Shown here piece by piece: positions 44,319 to 55,337 of a DNA stretch of 64,000 nt. The position numbers and the translations under genes are program-made. The stretch lies in contig CP046865.1 of NCBI GenBank assembly GCA_039640505.1, forward strand, positions 620,001 to 684,000, in the 5' to 3' direction. Every line of letters starts with the position of its first letter. The stretch's first letter is position 1. The stretch is from Rhodobacteraceae bacterium Araon29 (lineage in GTDB: Bacteria > Pseudomonadota > Alphaproteobacteria > Rhodobacterales > Rhodobacteraceae). The notes beneath the pieces are model-generated. The model was not told the origin of the DNA. It made no database searches and worked only from the letters and a program-made list of their open reading frames with translations.

Positions 44319-46436
44319 ATGGCACGCGACTATTCCTTAAATGAATACCGTAACTTTGGTATCATGGCGCATATTGATGCGGGTAAAACGACCTGTTCAG
44401 AGCGTATTTTGTACTACACTGGTAAATCCCATAATATCGGCGAAGTGCATGATGGCGCTGCGACGATGGATTGGATGGAGCAAGAGCAAGAGCGCGGTAT
44501 AACCATTACTTCTGCGGCGACGACGACCTTCTGGGAGCGCACGGATGATGGGGAAAACGCCCAAACTCCTAAGCATCGGATGAACATCATCGACACGCCC
44601 GGCCACGTTGACTTCACCATTGAAGTTGAGCGTTCTTTGGCGGTTCTAGATGGAGCGATTGCAGTGCTTGATGCGAACGCCGGTGTTGAGCCGCAAACTG
44701 AAACTGTTTGGCGTCAGGCTGATCGGTATAAGGTGCCGCGCATTGTTTTCGTGAACAAGATGGACAAAATTGGTGCGGACTTCTTTAACTGCGTGCATAT
44801 GATCCAAGATCGTACTGGTGCAATCCCAGCGCCGATCCAGATCCCAATTGGTGCTGAAAACGAATTGGAAGGTCTAGTGGACCTTGTCACTATGGAAGAG
44901 TGGGTATGGGCCGGCGAAGACCTTGGCGCCACGTGGGAGCGCCGACCAATTCGGGACAGCCTAAAGGATGTCGCTGATGAATGGCGTGCAAAACTGATCG
45001 AAACTGCTGTTGAAATGGATGATGACGCGATGATGGCGTATCTGGAAGGCGAAGAGCCTGATGTAGATACTCTGCGCCGTTTGATCCGGCTTGGGACTTT
45101 GGCGATTAAATTCATTCCGGTACTATGTGGATCAGCGTTTAAGAACAAAGGTGTTCAGCCTTTGTTGAACGCAGTTATTGATTATTTGCCAAGCCCCTTG
45201 GATGTGGTTGATTACATGGGCTTCAAGCCCGGCGATGAAACAGAGACCCGTGACATTGCCCGCCGCGCCGACGACAATATGCCGTTTTCTGGATTGGCGT
45301 TTAAAATCATGAATGACCCATTCGTGGGCACGCTGACGTTCACTCGTATTTATTCGGGAACAATGAACAAAGGCGACAGTATTCTGAACGCGACCAAAGA
45401 CAAAAAAGAGCGTATTGGCCGGATGATGATGATGCATTCGAACAATCGCGAGGAAATTGAAGAGGCATTTGCCGGCGATATTATCGCCTTGGCTGGTTTG
45501 AAAGATACCACCACTGGGGATACGCTGAGTGACCTCAAAGATCCTGTGGTCTTGGAAACAATGACATTCCCTGATCCGGTGATCGAGATTGCCGTAGAGC
45601 CAAAAACCAAAAACGACCAGGAAAAAATGTCCCAAGGTCTGGCCCGTCTTGCGGCTGAAGATCCCTCTTTCCGTGTCGAGACCGATCTTGAAAGCGGTCA
45701 GACCATCATGAAAGGTATGGGCGAGTTGCACTTGGATATTTTGGTCGACCGTCTTAAGCGTGAGTTTAAGGTGGAAGCCAATATCGGTGCACCACAAGTG
45801 GCCTACCGTGAAACCATCGGCCATGATGTCGAGCACACCTACACGCACAAAAAGCAATCAGGTGGGTCCGGTCAATTTGCCGAGGTCAAGATGATAATCG
45901 CGCCAACAGAGCCTGGCGAAGGCTATTCTTTCGAAAGCCGCATCGTTGGTGGGTCGATCCCGAAAGAGTACATTCCGGGCGTTGAAAAAGGCATTAAGTC
46001 GGTGATGGACAGCGGTCCTTTGGCAGGCTTTCCTGTGATTGATTTTAAAGTCGCGTTGATCGACGGTAAGTTCCACGACGTGGATAGCTCGGTTCTGGCC
46101 TTTGAAATCGCTGCCCGGATGGCAATGCGCGAAGGAATGCGCAAAGCTGGTGCAAAATTACTTGAGCCAATCATGAAAGTCGAAGTGATAACACCAGAGG
46201 AATATACCGGTGGCATTATCGGCGATCTTACATCACGTCGGGGTCAGGTAACTGGGCAAGAACAGCGTGGAAATGCGATTGCGGTCGATGTGTTTGTGCC
46301 GCTTGCCAATATGTTCGGCTACATTAACAATTTGCGTTCGATGTCTTCGGGCCGCGCGAATTTCTCGATGGCGTTTGATCATTATGAACCGGTACCACAG
46401 AATATCTCGGATGAGATTCAGGCAAAATTTGCTTAA
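44319..46436 (+). CDS. fusA: Elongation factor G
   Basis: Translocation GTPase of 705 residues. The P loop is AHIDAGKTT, the switch II motif DTPGHVDFT and the base-recognition motif NKMD. Domains II to V follow, with the [18 protein letters not shown] region of domain IV. It acts with the ribosome in the cytoplasm. The 82-base gap to tuf holds a small hairpin (46443-46460). Confidence 0.98.
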   Translation: MARDYSLNEYRNFGIMAHIDAGKTTCSERILYYTGKSHNIGEVHDGAATMDWMEQEQERGITITSAATTTFWERTDDGENAQTPKHRMNIIDTPGHVDFTIEVERSLAVLDGAIAVLDANAGVEPQTETVWRQADRYKVPRIVFVNKMDKIGADFFNCVHMIQDRTGAIPAPIQIPIGAENELEGLVDLVTMEEWVWAGEDLGATWERRPIRDSLKDVADEWRAKLIETAVEMDDDAMMAYLEGEEPDVDTLRRLIRLGTLAIKFIPVLCGSAFKNKGVQPLLNAVIDYLPSPLDVVDYMGFKPGDETETRDIARRADDNMPFSGLAFKIMNDPFVGTLTFTRIYSGTMNKGDSILNATKDKKERIGRMMMMHSNNREEIEEAFAGDIIALAGLKDTTTGDTLSDLKDPVVLETMTFPDPVIEIAVEPKTKNDQEKMSQGLARLAAEDPSFRVETDLESGQTIMKGMGELHLDILVDRLKREFKVEANIGAPQVAYRETIGHDVEHTYTHKKQSGGSGQFAEVKMIIAPTEPGEGYSFESRIVGGSIPKEYIPGVEKGIKSVMDSGPLAGFPVIDFKVALIDGKFHDVDSSVLAFEIAARMAMREGMRKAGAKLLEPIMKVEVITPEEYTGGIIGDLTSRRGQVTGQEQRGNAIAVDVFVPLANMFGYINNLRSMSSGRANFSMAFDHYEPVPQNISDEIQAKFA

Positions 46437-46442
46437 CGGGCG

Positions 46443-46460
46443 GGCAGGGTAATCCCTGCC
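46443..46460 (+). other. Hairpin between fusA and tuf
   Basis: GGCAGGG-taat-CCCTGCC forms a seven-pair perfect stem 7 bases after the fusA stop. There is no T run, so it is more likely a processing or stability element than a terminator. Confidence 0.5.
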
Positions 46461-46518
46461 GTTCCCACAGATTTGACGATGGGCGTGCCCATCACGTGCA
46501 AGATAAAAGGAGGCCACC

Positions 46519-47694
46519 ATGGCGAAGGAAAAGTTTGAGCGTAATAAACCGCATTGTAACATAGGCACGATTGGTCACGTTGACCACGGCAAGACGACGC
46601 TGACGGCGGCGATCACGAAGCAGTTTGGCGAGTTTCAGGACTATGACCAGATTGACGCGGCGCCTGAGGAAAAAGCCCGAGGCATCACCATTTCGACAGC
46701 GCATGTTGAGTATGAGACGGATGCGCGCCACTATGCGCATGTGGACTGCCCTGGCCACGCCGACTATGTCAAGAACATGATCACCGGCGCGGCGCAGATG
46801 GACGGCGCGATTTTGGTTGTGAACGCAGCGGACGGCCCGATGCCGCAAACCCGCGAGCATATTTTGCTTGGCCGTCAGGTTGGTATCCCGGCGATGGTTG
46901 TGTTCCTGAACAAAGTTGATCAGGTAGACGACGACGAGCTTCTTGAGCTGGTGGAAATGGAAGTGCGCGAGCTTCTGAGCGAATATGATTATCCTGGTGA
47001 TGATATTCCGATTGTTGCGGGCTCTGCGCTGGCAGCACTGGAAGATCGTGATGATGCGATTGGCAAAGGAAAAATTGCAGAGCTGATGGAAGCGGTTGAC
47101 GCGTATATTCCACAGCCTGAGCGTGCGGTTGACCAGCCGTTCCTGATGCCGATCGAAGATGTGTTTTCGATCTCGGGCCGCGGCACAGTTGTGACCGGCC
47201 GGGTTGAGCGCGGTGTGATCAATGTGGGCGATGAAATTGAAATCGTTGGCATCAAAGACACCCAGAAAACCATCTGTACAGGTGTTGAGATGTTCCGCAA
47301 ACTGCTGGACCGCGGTGAAGCGGGCGACAACATCGGCGCATTGCTGCGCGGTGTTGACCGTGAAGCGGTTGAGCGTGGTCAGGTTTTGTGTAAGCCGGGT
47401 TCAGTCACCCCGCACACCAAGTTTGAAGCCGAAGCCTATATCCTGACCAAGGATGAAGGCGGGCGTCACACGCCGTTTTTCGCCAACTACCGTCCGCAGT
47501 TTTATTTCCGCACCACGGATGTGACCGGAACAGTGAACCTGCCATCAGGTACGGAAATGGTGATGCCGGGCGATAACCTGAAGTTCGAAGTTGAACTGAT
47601 TGCGCCGATTGCGATGGAAGAAAAGCTGCGCTTTGCGATCCGCGAAGGCGGCCGCACCGTCGGATCAGGCGTCGTGTCCAAAATCCTCGACTGA
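46519..47694 (+). CDS. tuf: Elongation factor Tu
   Basis: EF-Tu of 391 residues. GTPase motifs are [24 protein letters not shown] and NKVD. It delivers aminoacyl-tRNA to the ribosome. AGGAGG lies just upstream (46510-46515). Many relatives carry two tuf genes, so another copy elsewhere is likely. A hairpin follows at 47701-47727. Confidence 0.98.
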   Translation: MAKEKFERNKPHCNIGTIGHVDHGKTTLTAAITKQFGEFQDYDQIDAAPEEKARGITISTAHVEYETDARHYAHVDCPGHADYVKNMITGAAQMDGAILVVNAADGPMPQTREHILLGRQVGIPAMVVFLNKVDQVDDDELLELVEMEVRELLSEYDYPGDDIPIVAGSALAALEDRDDAIGKGKIAELMEAVDAYIPQPERAVDQPFLMPIEDVFSISGRGTVVTGRVERGVINVGDEIEIVGIKDTQKTICTGVEMFRKLLDRGEAGDNIGALLRGVDREAVERGQVLCKPGSVTPHTKFEAEAYILTKDEGGRHTPFFANYRPQFYFRTTDVTGTVNLPSGTEMVMPGDNLKFEVELIAPIAMEEKLRFAIREGGRTVGSGVVSKILD

Positions 47695-47700
47695 TGATCC

Positions 47701-47727
47701 ACAGGCCTGACCAAAAATTAGGCCTGT
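47701..47727 (+). other. Hairpin after tuf
   Basis: ACAGGCCT and AGGCCTGT pair around an 11-base loop. No T run follows, so read-through to rpsJ is plausible; it may be an attenuator or processing site at the tuf-S10 operon junction. Confidence 0.45.
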
Positions 47728-47835
47728 CTACCAATTCCAAGCGTGCAGATGCGCGCGTTTTGGGTTCGATGAAGAGGGGGGAATGACCCGCTCTCTTCCT
47801 CTCAACTCTCACGCCTAAGAACAAAGGCTCGTAAC

Positions 47836-48144
47836 ATGCAAAGCCAAAATATCCGGATCCGGCTAAAGGCATTTGACTACCGTGTGCTCGACAGCAGCAC
47901 GCAGGAAATCGTCAATACTGCCAAACGCACCGGGGCATCGGTTCGGGGTCCTATCCCTCTGCCGAACAAAATTGAAAAATTCACCGTTTTGCGTGGTCCC
48001 CACGTAAACAAGAAATCACGTGATCAGTTTGAAATTCGCACACACAAGCGTCTTTTGGACATTGTTGATCCGACGCCGCAAACCGTCGATGCTTTGATGA
48101 AGCTCGATCTGGCTGCAGGCGTTGATGTGCAAATCTCGGTATAA
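47836..48144 (+). CDS. rpsJ: 30S ribosomal protein S10 (NusE)
   Basis: Ribosomal protein S10 of 102 residues, with [23 protein letters not shown] and the [31 protein letters not shown] region. It also acts as NusE in antitermination, binding NusG. It opens the S10 operon 141 bases after tuf. Confidence 0.98.
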   Translation: MQSQNIRIRLKAFDYRVLDSSTQEIVNTAKRTGASVRGPIPLPNKIEKFTVLRGPHVNKKSRDQFEIRTHKRLLDIVDPTPQTVDALMKLDLAAGVDVQISV

Positions 48145-48156
48145 AGGAGCAATCAG

Positions 48157-48879
48157 ATGCGCTCTGGAATTATCGCGAAAAAAGTCGGCATGACCCGGCT
48201 GTTCATGGAAGACGGGAATCAGATCCCTGTGACCGTGCTTCAAATGCAAAACTTGCAAGTGATTGCGCAGCGCACAGCCGAAGCGCATGGCTACACAGCC
48301 GTGCAGCTTGGTGCCGGTGCGATCAAAGCAAAAAATGTCTCTAAGGCAATGCGTGGGCATTTTGCTGTGGCCAAAGTTGAGCCAAAGCGTAAAGTGGCTG
48401 AGTTTCGGGTTGCCCCCGAAAACCTCATTGATGTGGGATCTGAAATCACTGCTGCCCATTATGCCGAAGGTCAATTTGTTGATGTCTCTGGCACATCAAT
48501 TGGTAAAGGCTTTGCTGGTGCAATGAAGCGTCATAACTTTAGCGGTTTGCGGGCCACACATGGTGTGTCTATCAGCCACCGTTCGCACGGATCGACAGGT
48601 CAGTGTCAAGGACCGGGTAAAGTGTTTAAAGGTAAGAAAATGGCCGGCCACATGGGCGCCGCGCGGGTCACAACACAAAATCTTCAGGTTGTTAAAACCG
48701 ATGTGGATCGTGGCCTTATTATGATCAAAGGGGCAGTTCCCGGATCAAAAGGCGGCTGGGTGACGGTAAAGGATGCCATGAAAAAGCCTTTGCCTGAAAG
48801 TGTTCCTTTTCCTGCAGCTCTACGCTCGAGCGAAGCGCCTGCACCAGCAGAAGCGCCAGCCGAAGGGGGTGAAGCATGA
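48157..48879 (+). CDS. rplC: 50S ribosomal protein L3
   Basis: Ribosomal protein L3 of 240 residues. The block [28 protein letters not shown] contains the glutamine methylated by PrmB in other bacteria. An Ala/Pro/Glu-rich tail ([13 protein letters not shown]) extends the C-terminus beyond the usual fold. It overlaps rplD by 4 bases. Confidence 0.98.
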   Translation: MRSGIIAKKVGMTRLFMEDGNQIPVTVLQMQNLQVIAQRTAEAHGYTAVQLGAGAIKAKNVSKAMRGHFAVAKVEPKRKVAEFRVAPENLIDVGSEITAAHYAEGQFVDVSGTSIGKGFAGAMKRHNFSGLRATHGVSISHRSHGSTGQCQGPGKVFKGKKMAGHMGAARVTTQNLQVVKTDVDRGLIMIKGAVPGSKGGWVTVKDAMKKPLPESVPFPAALRSSEAPAPAEAPAEGGEA

Positions 48880-49493
48880 AACTGAATGTGATCAAACTTG
48901 ATGGCGGCAAAGCGGGAAGCGTTGAGCTGACCGAAGACATTTTTGGCCTGGACCCACGTGCCGATATTCTACAGCGTGTTGTACGCTGGCAGCGGAATAA
49001 GGCACAGGCCGGAACCCATAAAGTCAAAACCCGCTCTGAAACCAGCTATTCAAAAAAGAAGATCTACCGCCAAAAAGGCACCGGCGGCGCACGCCACGGT
49101 GACCGCAACGCGCCGATCTTCCGCAAAGGTGGTATCTATAAGGGGCCTACGCCGCGTAGCCATGGGCATGACCTTCCTAAAAAGGTACGTCAGCTCGGCT
49201 TGAAGCACGCGCTGTCTTCAAAAGCCAAAGAAGGCTCTTTGGTAATATTGGACAACGCAACAACCGACGGCAAAACTTCCGCGCTTGCAAAGCAGGTCAA
49301 AGATTTGGGCTGGAAGCGCACATTGGTCATCGACGGCTCGGACGTCAATGAACAGTTTGCAACAGCGGCGCGCAATATTGACGGTTTGGATATCCTGCCA
49401 ACAATGGGTGCGAATGTTTATGACATTCTTAAGCGCGATACACTGGTGATTACAAAAGCTGGTGTGGAAGCATTGGAGGCTCGGTTAAAATGA
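48876..49493 (+). CDS. rplD: 50S ribosomal protein L4
   Basis: Ribosomal protein L4 of 205 residues. The tunnel loop region reads [25 protein letters not shown]. In enterobacteria L4 represses the S10 operon; whether that applies here is unknown. It overlaps rplC and rplW by 4 bases each. Confidence 0.98.
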   Translation: MKLNVIKLDGGKAGSVELTEDIFGLDPRADILQRVVRWQRNKAQAGTHKVKTRSETSYSKKKIYRQKGTGGARHGDRNAPIFRKGGIYKGPTPRSHGHDLPKKVRQLGLKHALSSKAKEGSLVILDNATTDGKTSALAKQVKDLGWKRTLVIDGSDVNEQFATAARNIDGLDILPTMGANVYDILKRDTLVITKAGVEALEARLK

Positions 49494-49786
49494 GCGTGAA
49501 AGCAGAACTTTATGATGTGATCCGCAAGCCGATCATCACCGAAAAGGCAACCATGGCGTCCGAAAAAGGCGCAGTTGTGTTTGAAGTGGCGATTGACAGT
49601 AACAAGCCGCAGATCAAAGAAGCGATTGAGGCATTGTTTGGTGTTAAAGTGAAAGCGGTCAACACCGCCATCGCAAAAGGCAAAAGTAAGCGTTTCCGCG
49701 GTACAGCCGGTAAGCGCAAGGACACAAAGAAGGCCTATGTGACCCTCGAAGAGGGAAACACTATCGACGTGACTACTGGTCTTTGA
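49490..49786 (+). CDS. rplW: 50S ribosomal protein L23
   Basis: Ribosomal protein L23 of 98 residues ([20 protein letters not shown], then the basic loop [20 protein letters not shown]). It lies at the tunnel exit and docks trigger factor and SRP. It is followed by a 150-base gap with strong hairpins before rplB. Confidence 0.97.
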   Translation: MSVKAELYDVIRKPIITEKATMASEKGAVVFEVAIDSNKPQIKEAIEALFGVKVKAVNTAIAKGKSKRFRGTAGKRKDTKKAYVTLEEGNTIDVTTGL

Positions 49787-49803
49787 TAGAAGACAGCGAA
49801 TCT

Positions 49804-49912
49804 TTGATGGCCTCGGATTGTTTCGAGGCCATCAAGTTTTAGAACTTGGGGTTTAATTCCCAAATACTTGGCCACCTTCGGGGGGCTTTACCATAGCAAG
49901 GCATTGCCTTGC
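49804..49912 (+). promoter_or_regulatory. Three hairpins between rplW and rplB
   Basis: The first is a perfect 12-pair stem (49804-49815 with 49824-49835) followed by GTTTTAG, terminator-like. The second is TTGGG/CCCAA at 49846-49863 and the third GCAAGGC-att-GCCTTGC at 49896-49912, about 25 bases before the rplB ATG. A gap of 150 bases is unusual inside an S10 operon, so a cis-acting leader or attenuator for rplB and the downstream genes is a reasonable inference. Confidence 0.6.
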
Positions 49913-49936
49913 GATAGCAAACGGAAGACAGAAAGC

Positions 49937-50779
49937 ATGGCACTCAAGTCGTATAAGCCGACGACGCCGGGCCAGCGCGGGCTGGTGCTGATCGACCGTT
50001 CGGAGCTGTGGAAAGGACGTCCTGTCAAATCTCTAACAGAGGGTTTGACAAAATCGGGCGGTCGTAACAACACCGGACGCATCACATCACGCCGTCGTGG
50101 CGGAGGCGCAAAGCGTCTTTATCGGATCGTTGATTTTAGACGCAACAAACTAGATGTTGCGGCAACCGTTGAGCGGATCGAATATGATCCCAATCGCTCA
50201 GCATTTATCGCGTTGGTCAAATATGACGATGGCGAACAGGCCTATATTTTGGCCCCCCAAAGATTAGGCGTTGGTGACAAAGTGGTCGCCAGCACAAAGG
50301 CAGATATCAAGCCTGGTAACGCGATGCCATTTTCCGGCATGCCTATCGGTACTATTGTTCACAACATCGAACTTAAGCCCGGTAAAGGCGGTCAAGTTGC
50401 CCGCGCCGCGGGTACTTATGCCCAGTTTATCGGTCGTGACGGCGGCTATGCCCAGTTGCGACTTAGCTCTGGCGAAGTTCGCATGGTACGCCAAGAATGT
50501 ATGGCAACTGTTGGTGCAGTGTCCAATCCGGACAATAGCAACCAGAACTTTGGTAAAGCTGGCCGGATGCGCCACAAAGGTGTTCGCCCATCGGTTCGCG
50601 GTGTGGTAATGAACCCGGTTGATCACCCCCACGGTGGTGGTGAAGGCCGGACCTCAGGTGGCCGCCATCCAGTCACGCCTTGGGGTAAGCCGACCAAAGG
50701 TAAGCGTACCCGCAACAAAAACAAAGCGTCGCAAAAGCTGATTATTCGCTCGCGCCACGCCAGAAAGAAAGGGCGTTAA
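49937..50779 (+). CDS. rplB: 50S ribosomal protein L2
   Basis: Ribosomal protein L2 of 280 residues, from [22 protein letters not shown], with the conserved C-terminal [25 protein letters not shown] block near the peptidyl transferase centre. The family N-terminus supports the ATG at 49937 over 49868. It lies 3 bases before rpsS. Confidence 0.98.
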   Translation: MALKSYKPTTPGQRGLVLIDRSELWKGRPVKSLTEGLTKSGGRNNTGRITSRRRGGGAKRLYRIVDFRRNKLDVAATVERIEYDPNRSAFIALVKYDDGEQAYILAPQRLGVGDKVVASTKADIKPGNAMPFSGMPIGTIVHNIELKPGKGGQVARAAGTYAQFIGRDGGYAQLRLSSGEVRMVRQECMATVGAVSNPDNSNQNFGKAGRMRHKGVRPSVRGVVMNPVDHPHGGGEGRTSGGRHPVTPWGKPTKGKRTRNKNKASQKLIIRSRHARKKGR

Positions 50780-50782
50780 ACG

Positions 50783-51061
50783 ATGTCTCGCTCTGTATGG
50801 AAAGGCCCCTTTGTGGATGCTTATGTGCTTAAAAAAGCAGAAGCATCACGCGAAAGCGGTCGTCACGAAATTATTAAAATCTGGTCGCGCAGATCTACGA
50901 TTTTGCCCCAGTTTGTTGGTTTGACTTTTGGCGTTTACAACGGCCGCAAGCATATCCCAGTGATGATTTCAGAAGATATGATCGGCCAGAAGTTTGGTGA
51001 ATATTCGCCAACACGGACCTACTATGGTCACGGCGCTGATAAAAAAGCGAAGCGGAAATAG
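50783..51061 (+). CDS. rpsS: 30S ribosomal protein S19
   Basis: Ribosomal protein S19 of 92 residues ([46 protein letters not shown]). It lies in the 30S head with S13. Three bases after rplB and four before rplV. Confidence 0.98.
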   Translation: MSRSVWKGPFVDAYVLKKAEASRESGRHEIIKIWSRRSTILPQFVGLTFGVYNGRKHIPVMISEDMIGQKFGEYSPTRTYYGHGADKKAKRK

Positions 51062-51065
51062 AGCC

Positions 51066-51446
51066 ATGGGTAAAGAGAAAAATCCCCGCCGCGTGGCCGA
51101 AAACGAAGCAATGGCAAAACTGCGCATGCTTCGGACGTCTCCGCAAAAGCTCAATCTTGTGGCTGCGATGATCCGCGGAAAAAAGGTTGAAAAGGCTCTG
51201 ACCGATTTGACATTTAGCAATAAGCGCATCGCAAATGATGTTCGTAAATGTCTGCAATCAGCCATTGCAAACGCAGAAAATAACCACAATCTTGATGTTG
51301 ATGAATTGGTTGTTGCCGAAGCATATGTCGGCAAAAATCTCACGTTGAAACGCGGTCGTCCGCGCGCTCGTGGCCGATTTGGTCGCATTATCAAGCCGTT
51401 CTCAGAGCTAACCATTAAGGTGCGGCAAGTAGAGGAGCAAGCATAA
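51066..51446 (+). CDS. rplV: 50S ribosomal protein L22
   Basis: Ribosomal protein L22 of 126 residues, from [33 protein letters not shown]. Its beta hairpin near the tunnel ([21 protein letters not shown]) is intact. The frame open from 50994 overlaps rpsS; the ATG at 51066 is the real start. The stop shares one base with the rpsC ATG. Confidence 0.97.
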   Translation: MGKEKNPRRVAENEAMAKLRMLRTSPQKLNLVAAMIRGKKVEKALTDLTFSNKRIANDVRKCLQSAIANAENNHNLDVDELVVAEAYVGKNLTLKRGRPRARGRFGRIIKPFSELTIKVRQVEEQA

Positions 51447-52153
51447 TGGGACAAAAGGTTAATCCAATTGGCATGCGCCTTCAGGTCAACCGGACCTGGG
51501 ACAGCCGCTGGTACGCAGATACCAAAGATTACGGTGATCTTCTTCTGGAAGATTTGCGGATGCGGGATTTTATTCGCAAAGACTGTGTGCAAGCTGGTGT
51601 TGCGCGTATCATCATTGAACGCCCGCACAAAAAATGCCGGGTGACGATCCACACGGCGCGTCCGGGTGTGATCATTGGCAAAAAAGGCGCCGATATCGAA
51701 ACGCTGCGGAAAAAACTTGCTGCGATGACCACTTCGGAATTGCATCTTAATATCGTTGAGGTTCGCAAGCCCGAACTTGACGCCCAACTGGTTGGCGAAA
51801 GCATCTCCCAGCAGCTTGAGCGCCGAGTGTCATTCCGCCGCGCTATGAAACGTGCTGTGCAAAATGCCATGCGCATGGGCGCCTTGGGTATTCGCGTCAA
51901 CGTTGCGGGTCGTTTGGGCGGCGCAGAAATCGCGCGTACCGAATGGTACCGTGAAGGCCGTGTTCCGCTACATACTCTGCGGGCAGACATTGATTATGCA
52001 AATGTCGAGGCGGCAACGGCTTACGGCATCATCGGGATCAAGGTCTGGATCTTCAAAGGTGAAATTATGGAGCATGATCCGCAAGCGCGTGATCGTAAAG
52101 CTCAAGAGCTCCAAGACGGTCCGGCACCTCGCGGTGCTGGCGGTCGGCGCTAA
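51446..52153 (+). CDS. rpsC: 30S ribosomal protein S3
   Basis: Ribosomal protein S3 of 235 residues, with an N-terminal KH domain ([18 protein letters not shown]) and the C-terminal [19 protein letters not shown] block at the mRNA entry. A short Ala/Arg/Gly tail closes the protein. It overlaps rplV by one base. Confidence 0.98.
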   Translation: MGQKVNPIGMRLQVNRTWDSRWYADTKDYGDLLLEDLRMRDFIRKDCVQAGVARIIIERPHKKCRVTIHTARPGVIIGKKGADIETLRKKLAAMTTSELHLNIVEVRKPELDAQLVGESISQQLERRVSFRRAMKRAVQNAMRMGALGIRVNVAGRLGGAEIARTEWYREGRVPLHTLRADIDYANVEAATAYGIIGIKVWIFKGEIMEHDPQARDRKAQELQDGPAPRGAGGRR

Positions 52154-52166
52154 GGGGGACTAAACG

Positions 52167-52580
52167 ATGCTTCAACCAAAGCGTACAAAATTTCGCAAAA
52201 TGCACAAAGGCCGGATCAAAGGCCTTGCAAAGGGCGGCTCTGACCTAAACTTTGGCAGCTATGGCCTAAAGGCGACCCAGCCTGAGCGCGTTACAGCGCG
52301 TCAGATTGAGGCAGCACGCCGTGCGATGACACGCCACATGAAACGTCAGGGACGGGTTTGGATTCGGATTTTCCCAGATACGCCTGTGACTTCAAAGCCA
52401 ACCGAAGTTCGGATGGGTAAAGGGAAAGGCTCTGTCGATTATTGGGCAGCCAAGGTCAAACCTGGTCGGATCATGTTTGAAATCGACGGTGTTGACGATG
52501 ACATTGCAAAAGAAGCTTTGCGTCTTGCAGCGATGAAATTGCCGGTCAAGACCCGCGTGGTTGTGCGCGAAGACTGGTAA
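52167..52580 (+). CDS. rplP: 50S ribosomal protein L16
   Basis: Ribosomal protein L16 of 137 residues ([24 protein letters not shown], then [25 protein letters not shown]). It helps position A-site tRNA. The arginine in the EVRMGKGKG loop corresponds to the residue hydroxylated by the oxygenase YcfD in E. coli. It is followed by a strong terminator, and the spc genes resume only after an inverted oxygenase-like gene. Confidence 0.98.
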   Translation: MLQPKRTKFRKMHKGRIKGLAKGGSDLNFGSYGLKATQPERVTARQIEAARRAMTRHMKRQGRVWIRIFPDTPVTSKPTEVRMGKGKGSVDYWAAKVKPGRIMFEIDGVDDDIAKEALRLAAMKLPVKTRVVVREDW

Positions 52581-52629
52581 GCCATCCGCGCGGCCAAGCC
52601 CTGCACAGCAGAGCAGCCAATAAAAATAT

Positions 52630-52660
52630 AACCCCGTCGATATATTCGGCGGGGTTTTTT
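52630..52660 (+). terminator. Rho-independent terminator after rplP
   Basis: AACCCCGTCGA-tatat-TCGGCGGGGTT forms an 11-pair stem with one G-T pair, followed by TTTT. It cuts the S10 operon from rpmC and the spc genes. Confidence 0.88.
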
Positions 52661-52707
52661 GTCGTTTAGCCGGAAGCGAGGAAAACGGTAAAAATACGTT
52701 CGACCTC

Positions 52708-53328
52708 TTATACCCAGCTATAGTTAAAGCTCACGGAGATACGCTCGTCTTCGGCCATGTTCATGGGCACCTCATGGCGCAGCCAGCTTTCCCACAACAG
52801 GATATCGCCTACTGCGGGGGCAATATAAGTAAAGGCGCGCACTTCAGGCCGCGCCTTTTTCAGGCGGGTCGGTGCAGCCATCATCATGGATGAACGCGGG
52901 TCTTCAAACTTAATCGCACTGGCGCCATCGGGCATGCGGACATATGTGGTGCCGCTGATCACCGAATGGGGATGAATATGAGAGGTGTGAATACCGCCTT
53001 CGGGCAAAATATTAATCCATAGCGAGTCTAGTTTAACTTGGCGGTCTCCAAGATCAAATTCAAGATCTTTCACAAACGCCGCTACATGCTGGTCAAGCAC
53101 CTTAACCAGATCCTCAAAGGCCGGAAAGCGCCAGGCTAAATCTGTCAGTGATGCATAGCTTGTATATCCTGGGTAGCCATTTTTTTCACACCATTCCTGA
53201 CCCGCTTGATCGTCGTCCGCGATGGACCAGCAAGAGGCTTCTAACTCGGCCATATCAACAGGATCGCCATGCTCTGCGAGTTCTGCGTGATAAAGTCGGG
53301 TGACAAAAAGAGAAGATATCTGTGACAT
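52708..53328 (-). CDS. Putative 2-oxoglutarate/Fe(II) oxygenase (TIGR02466-type)
   Basis: Protein of 206 residues. The double-stranded beta-helix signature is visible: GGIHTSHIHPHSVISGTTYVR (H117 and H119 as candidate iron ligands), and LLWESWLRHEVPMN with H185, followed by R196 in DERISVSFNYSW that would bind the 2-oxoglutarate carboxylate. The layout matches the TIGR02466 family of putative oxygenases, whose substrates are unknown. It lies inverted between rplP and rpmC, breaking the ribosomal protein order, and is divergent from rpmC. Hydroxylation of a ribosomal protein is an attractive but untested idea. Confidence 0.82.
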   Translation of the reverse strand: MSQISSLFVTRLYHAELAEHGDPVDMAELEASCWSIADDDQAGQEWCEKNGYPGYTSYASLTDLAWRFPAFEDLVKVLDQHVAAFVKDLEFDLGDRQVKLDSLWINILPEGGIHTSHIHPHSVISGTTYVRMPDGASAIKFEDPRSSMMMAAPTRLKKARPEVRAFTYIAPAVGDILLWESWLRHEVPMNMAEDERISVSFNYSWV

Positions 53329-53560
53329 GCAGGCGTCTTAGCCTATTCTGGAAATTAAGGCGAGTGGTCAAAACAGCATGATTTTACAGATAAAGCCCTA
53401 ATTAGCCATTGCGTAATGGATATCAGCCATGTAGGAAACGCCATCGCCAAGCCGGTTCGGATGGAATCGGCGTTGTGGTGATTGAATTAGACAGTATTTC
53501 ATCCACCAGGCGCAAGGTGACCTTATTGGGCCTTCTGGTGATGTGAGGAAGGAAAAGGCG

Positions 53561-53773
53561 ATGAACGCCAGCGAACTACGCGATAAAACACCAGATCAGC
53601 TCCGCGAGGAGTTGGCCAACCTAAAGAAAGAGTCGTTCAATCTACGCTTTCAGCAGGCCACCAATCAGTTGGAAAACACTGCCCGCATGCGTGCGGTTAA
53701 GCGCGATGCGGCGCGGGTAAAAACCATATTGAACGAAAAGGCCGCTGCTGCGGCTGCAGAGCAAGGAGCCTAA
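53561..53773 (+). CDS. rpmC: 50S ribosomal protein L29
   Basis: Ribosomal protein L29 of 70 residues, two helices: [34 protein letters not shown], then [24 protein letters not shown]. An Ala-rich tail extends it. GAGGAAGGAAAAGG precedes the ATG at 53561. A promoter must lie in the 53329-53560 gap because a terminator and an inverted gene precede; I could not fix it. Three bases before rpsQ. Confidence 0.96.
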   Translation: MNASELRDKTPDQLREELANLKKESFNLRFQQATNQLENTARMRAVKRDAARVKTILNEKAAAAAAEQGA

Positions 53774-53776
53774 AAG

Positions 53777-54007
53777 ATGCCCAAACGTATTCTTCAAGGC
53801 GTTGTCACAAGCGATGCGAATGCTCAAACTATAACAGTGTCGGTCGAGCGCCGTTTTAAGCACCCTGTTATGCAAAAAACTATTCGTAAGTCCAAAAAGT
53901 ACCGGGCGCACGATGAAAAGAACGCTTTCAAAGTTGGCGATTCAGTTCGGATTATCGAATGCGCGCCAAAGTCGAAAACGAAACGCTGGGAGGTTCTTGA
54001 GGCGTAA
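53777..54007 (+). CDS. rpsQ: 30S ribosomal protein S17
   Basis: Ribosomal protein S17 of 76 residues, an OB fold ([26 protein letters not shown], and [13 protein letters not shown]). It starts 3 bases after rpmC. A 73-base gap follows before rplN. Confidence 0.97.
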   Translation: MPKRILQGVVTSDANAQTITVSVERRFKHPVMQKTIRKSKKYRAHDEKNAFKVGDSVRIIECAPKSKTKRWEVLEA

Positions 54008-54080
54008 GCCAAGAGGCCTTTCGGTTTAATCGAAACCCTGGGGACAAGGCAAAGGCCCCCCAAAGGTCGGGAGAAACCAC

Positions 54081-54449
54081 ATGATCCAGATGCAAACCAA
54101 TCTGGATGTTGCTGACAACTCTGGCGCTCGCCGAGTTCAGTGCATCAAGGTGCTGGGTGGTTCCAAGCGTAAATACGCATCCGTAGGCGACGTCATTGTC
54201 GTTTCGGTCAAGGAAGCCATTCCGCGCGGCCGTGTGAAAAAGGGCGACGTGCGTAAAGCCGTCGTTGTGCGCACAGCCAAAGAAGTTCGCCGTGATGATG
54301 GTACAGCCATCCGTTTTGACAGTAACGCTGCTGTTATGCTCAACACAGCTGGTGAGCCGATCGGTACACGTATTTTCGGGCCAGTTGTGCGCGAATTGCG
54401 GGCCAAGAACTTTATGAAAATTATCTCACTTGCTCCGGAGGTGCTATAA
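54081..54449 (+). CDS. rplN: 50S ribosomal protein L14
   Basis: Ribosomal protein L14 of 122 residues ([37 protein letters not shown], typical start). It sits at the subunit interface and binds the silencing factor RsfS. Its stop shares one base with the rplX start. Confidence 0.98.
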   Translation: MIQMQTNLDVADNSGARRVQCIKVLGGSKRKYASVGDVIVVSVKEAIPRGRVKKGDVRKAVVVRTAKEVRRDDGTAIRFDSNAAVMLNTAGEPIGTRIFGPVVRELRAKNFMKIISLAPEVL

Positions 54450-54760
54450 TGGCTGCGAAACTCCGCAAAGGTGATAAAGTTGTTGTTCTTGCTGGCAAGG
54501 ACAAGGGTAAAGAGGGCACGATTGAATCCCTTAACCCCAACGCCAATAAGGCAATTGTTGATGGTGTGAATATGGCGATCCGCCATACTCGCCAGACGCA
54601 AACATCTCAGGGCGGCCGACTTCCGAAAGCGATGCCAATTGACCTTTCAAATCTGGCGCTGCTCGATTCGAATGGAAAGCCAACACGCGTTGGGTTTAAA
54701 GTTGAAGACGGCAAGAAACTGCGGTTTGCAAAGACCACGGGGGATGTGATCGATGGCTGA
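54449..54760 (+). CDS. rplX: 50S ribosomal protein L24
   Basis: Ribosomal protein L24 of 103 residues with a KOW motif ([22 protein letters not shown]). It initiates 50S assembly. It overlaps rplE by 8 bases. Confidence 0.97.
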   Translation: MAAKLRKGDKVVVLAGKDKGKEGTIESLNPNANKAIVDGVNMAIRHTRQTQTSQGGRLPKAMPIDLSNLALLDSNGKPTRVGFKVEDGKKLRFAKTTGDVIDG

Positions 54761-55316
54761 TGATGAAAAATATACGCCCCGCCTTCGCGCGGCCTATGAC
54801 AACAGTATCCGCCCAGCTCTGAAAGAAGAGTTTGGCTATAAAAGCGATATGCAAATTCCGCGTTTGGACAAGATCGTTCTGAATATTGGCGCCGGTAAAG
54901 CTTCCGTCAAAGACAGCAAAAAAGCCAAATCAGCGCAGCAAGATTTGACCACAATCGCTGGTCAACATGCAGTGGTGACGCGTGCGAAAAAATCAATTGC
55001 GGGCTTTCGGGTTCGTGAAGATATGCCAATGGGGGCCAAAGTGACCCTGCGCGGCGCACGGATGTATGAATTTCTAGACCGGTTAATCACTGTCGCGATG
55101 CCTAGGATTCGTGACTTTCGTGGCGTGTCGGCAAAAAGTTTTGATGGCCGGGGCAATTATGCTCTTGGGATCAAAGAACACATCGTCTTTCCAGAGATTG
55201 ACTTTGATAAGGTCGATGAAAACTGGGGAATGGACGTTGCAATTTCCACCACCGCGAAAACCGACGCGGAAGCCAAGGCCTTGTTGAAGCATTTCAACAT
55301 GCCGTTCAACAGCTGA
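54753..55316 (+). CDS. rplE: 50S ribosomal protein L5
   Basis: Ribosomal protein L5 of 187 residues, with [41 protein letters not shown] and the FPEIDFDKV end block. It binds 5S rRNA. It overlaps rplX by 8 bases and precedes rpsN by 21. Confidence 0.98.
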   Translation: MADDEKYTPRLRAAYDNSIRPALKEEFGYKSDMQIPRLDKIVLNIGAGKASVKDSKKAKSAQQDLTTIAGQHAVVTRAKKSIAGFRVREDMPMGAKVTLRGARMYEFLDRLITVAMPRIRDFRGVSAKSFDGRGNYALGIKEHIVFPEIDFDKVDENWGMDVAISTTAKTDAEAKALLKHFNMPFNS

Positions 55317-55337
55317 TCCGCGAAAAGGAGTTTAGAC

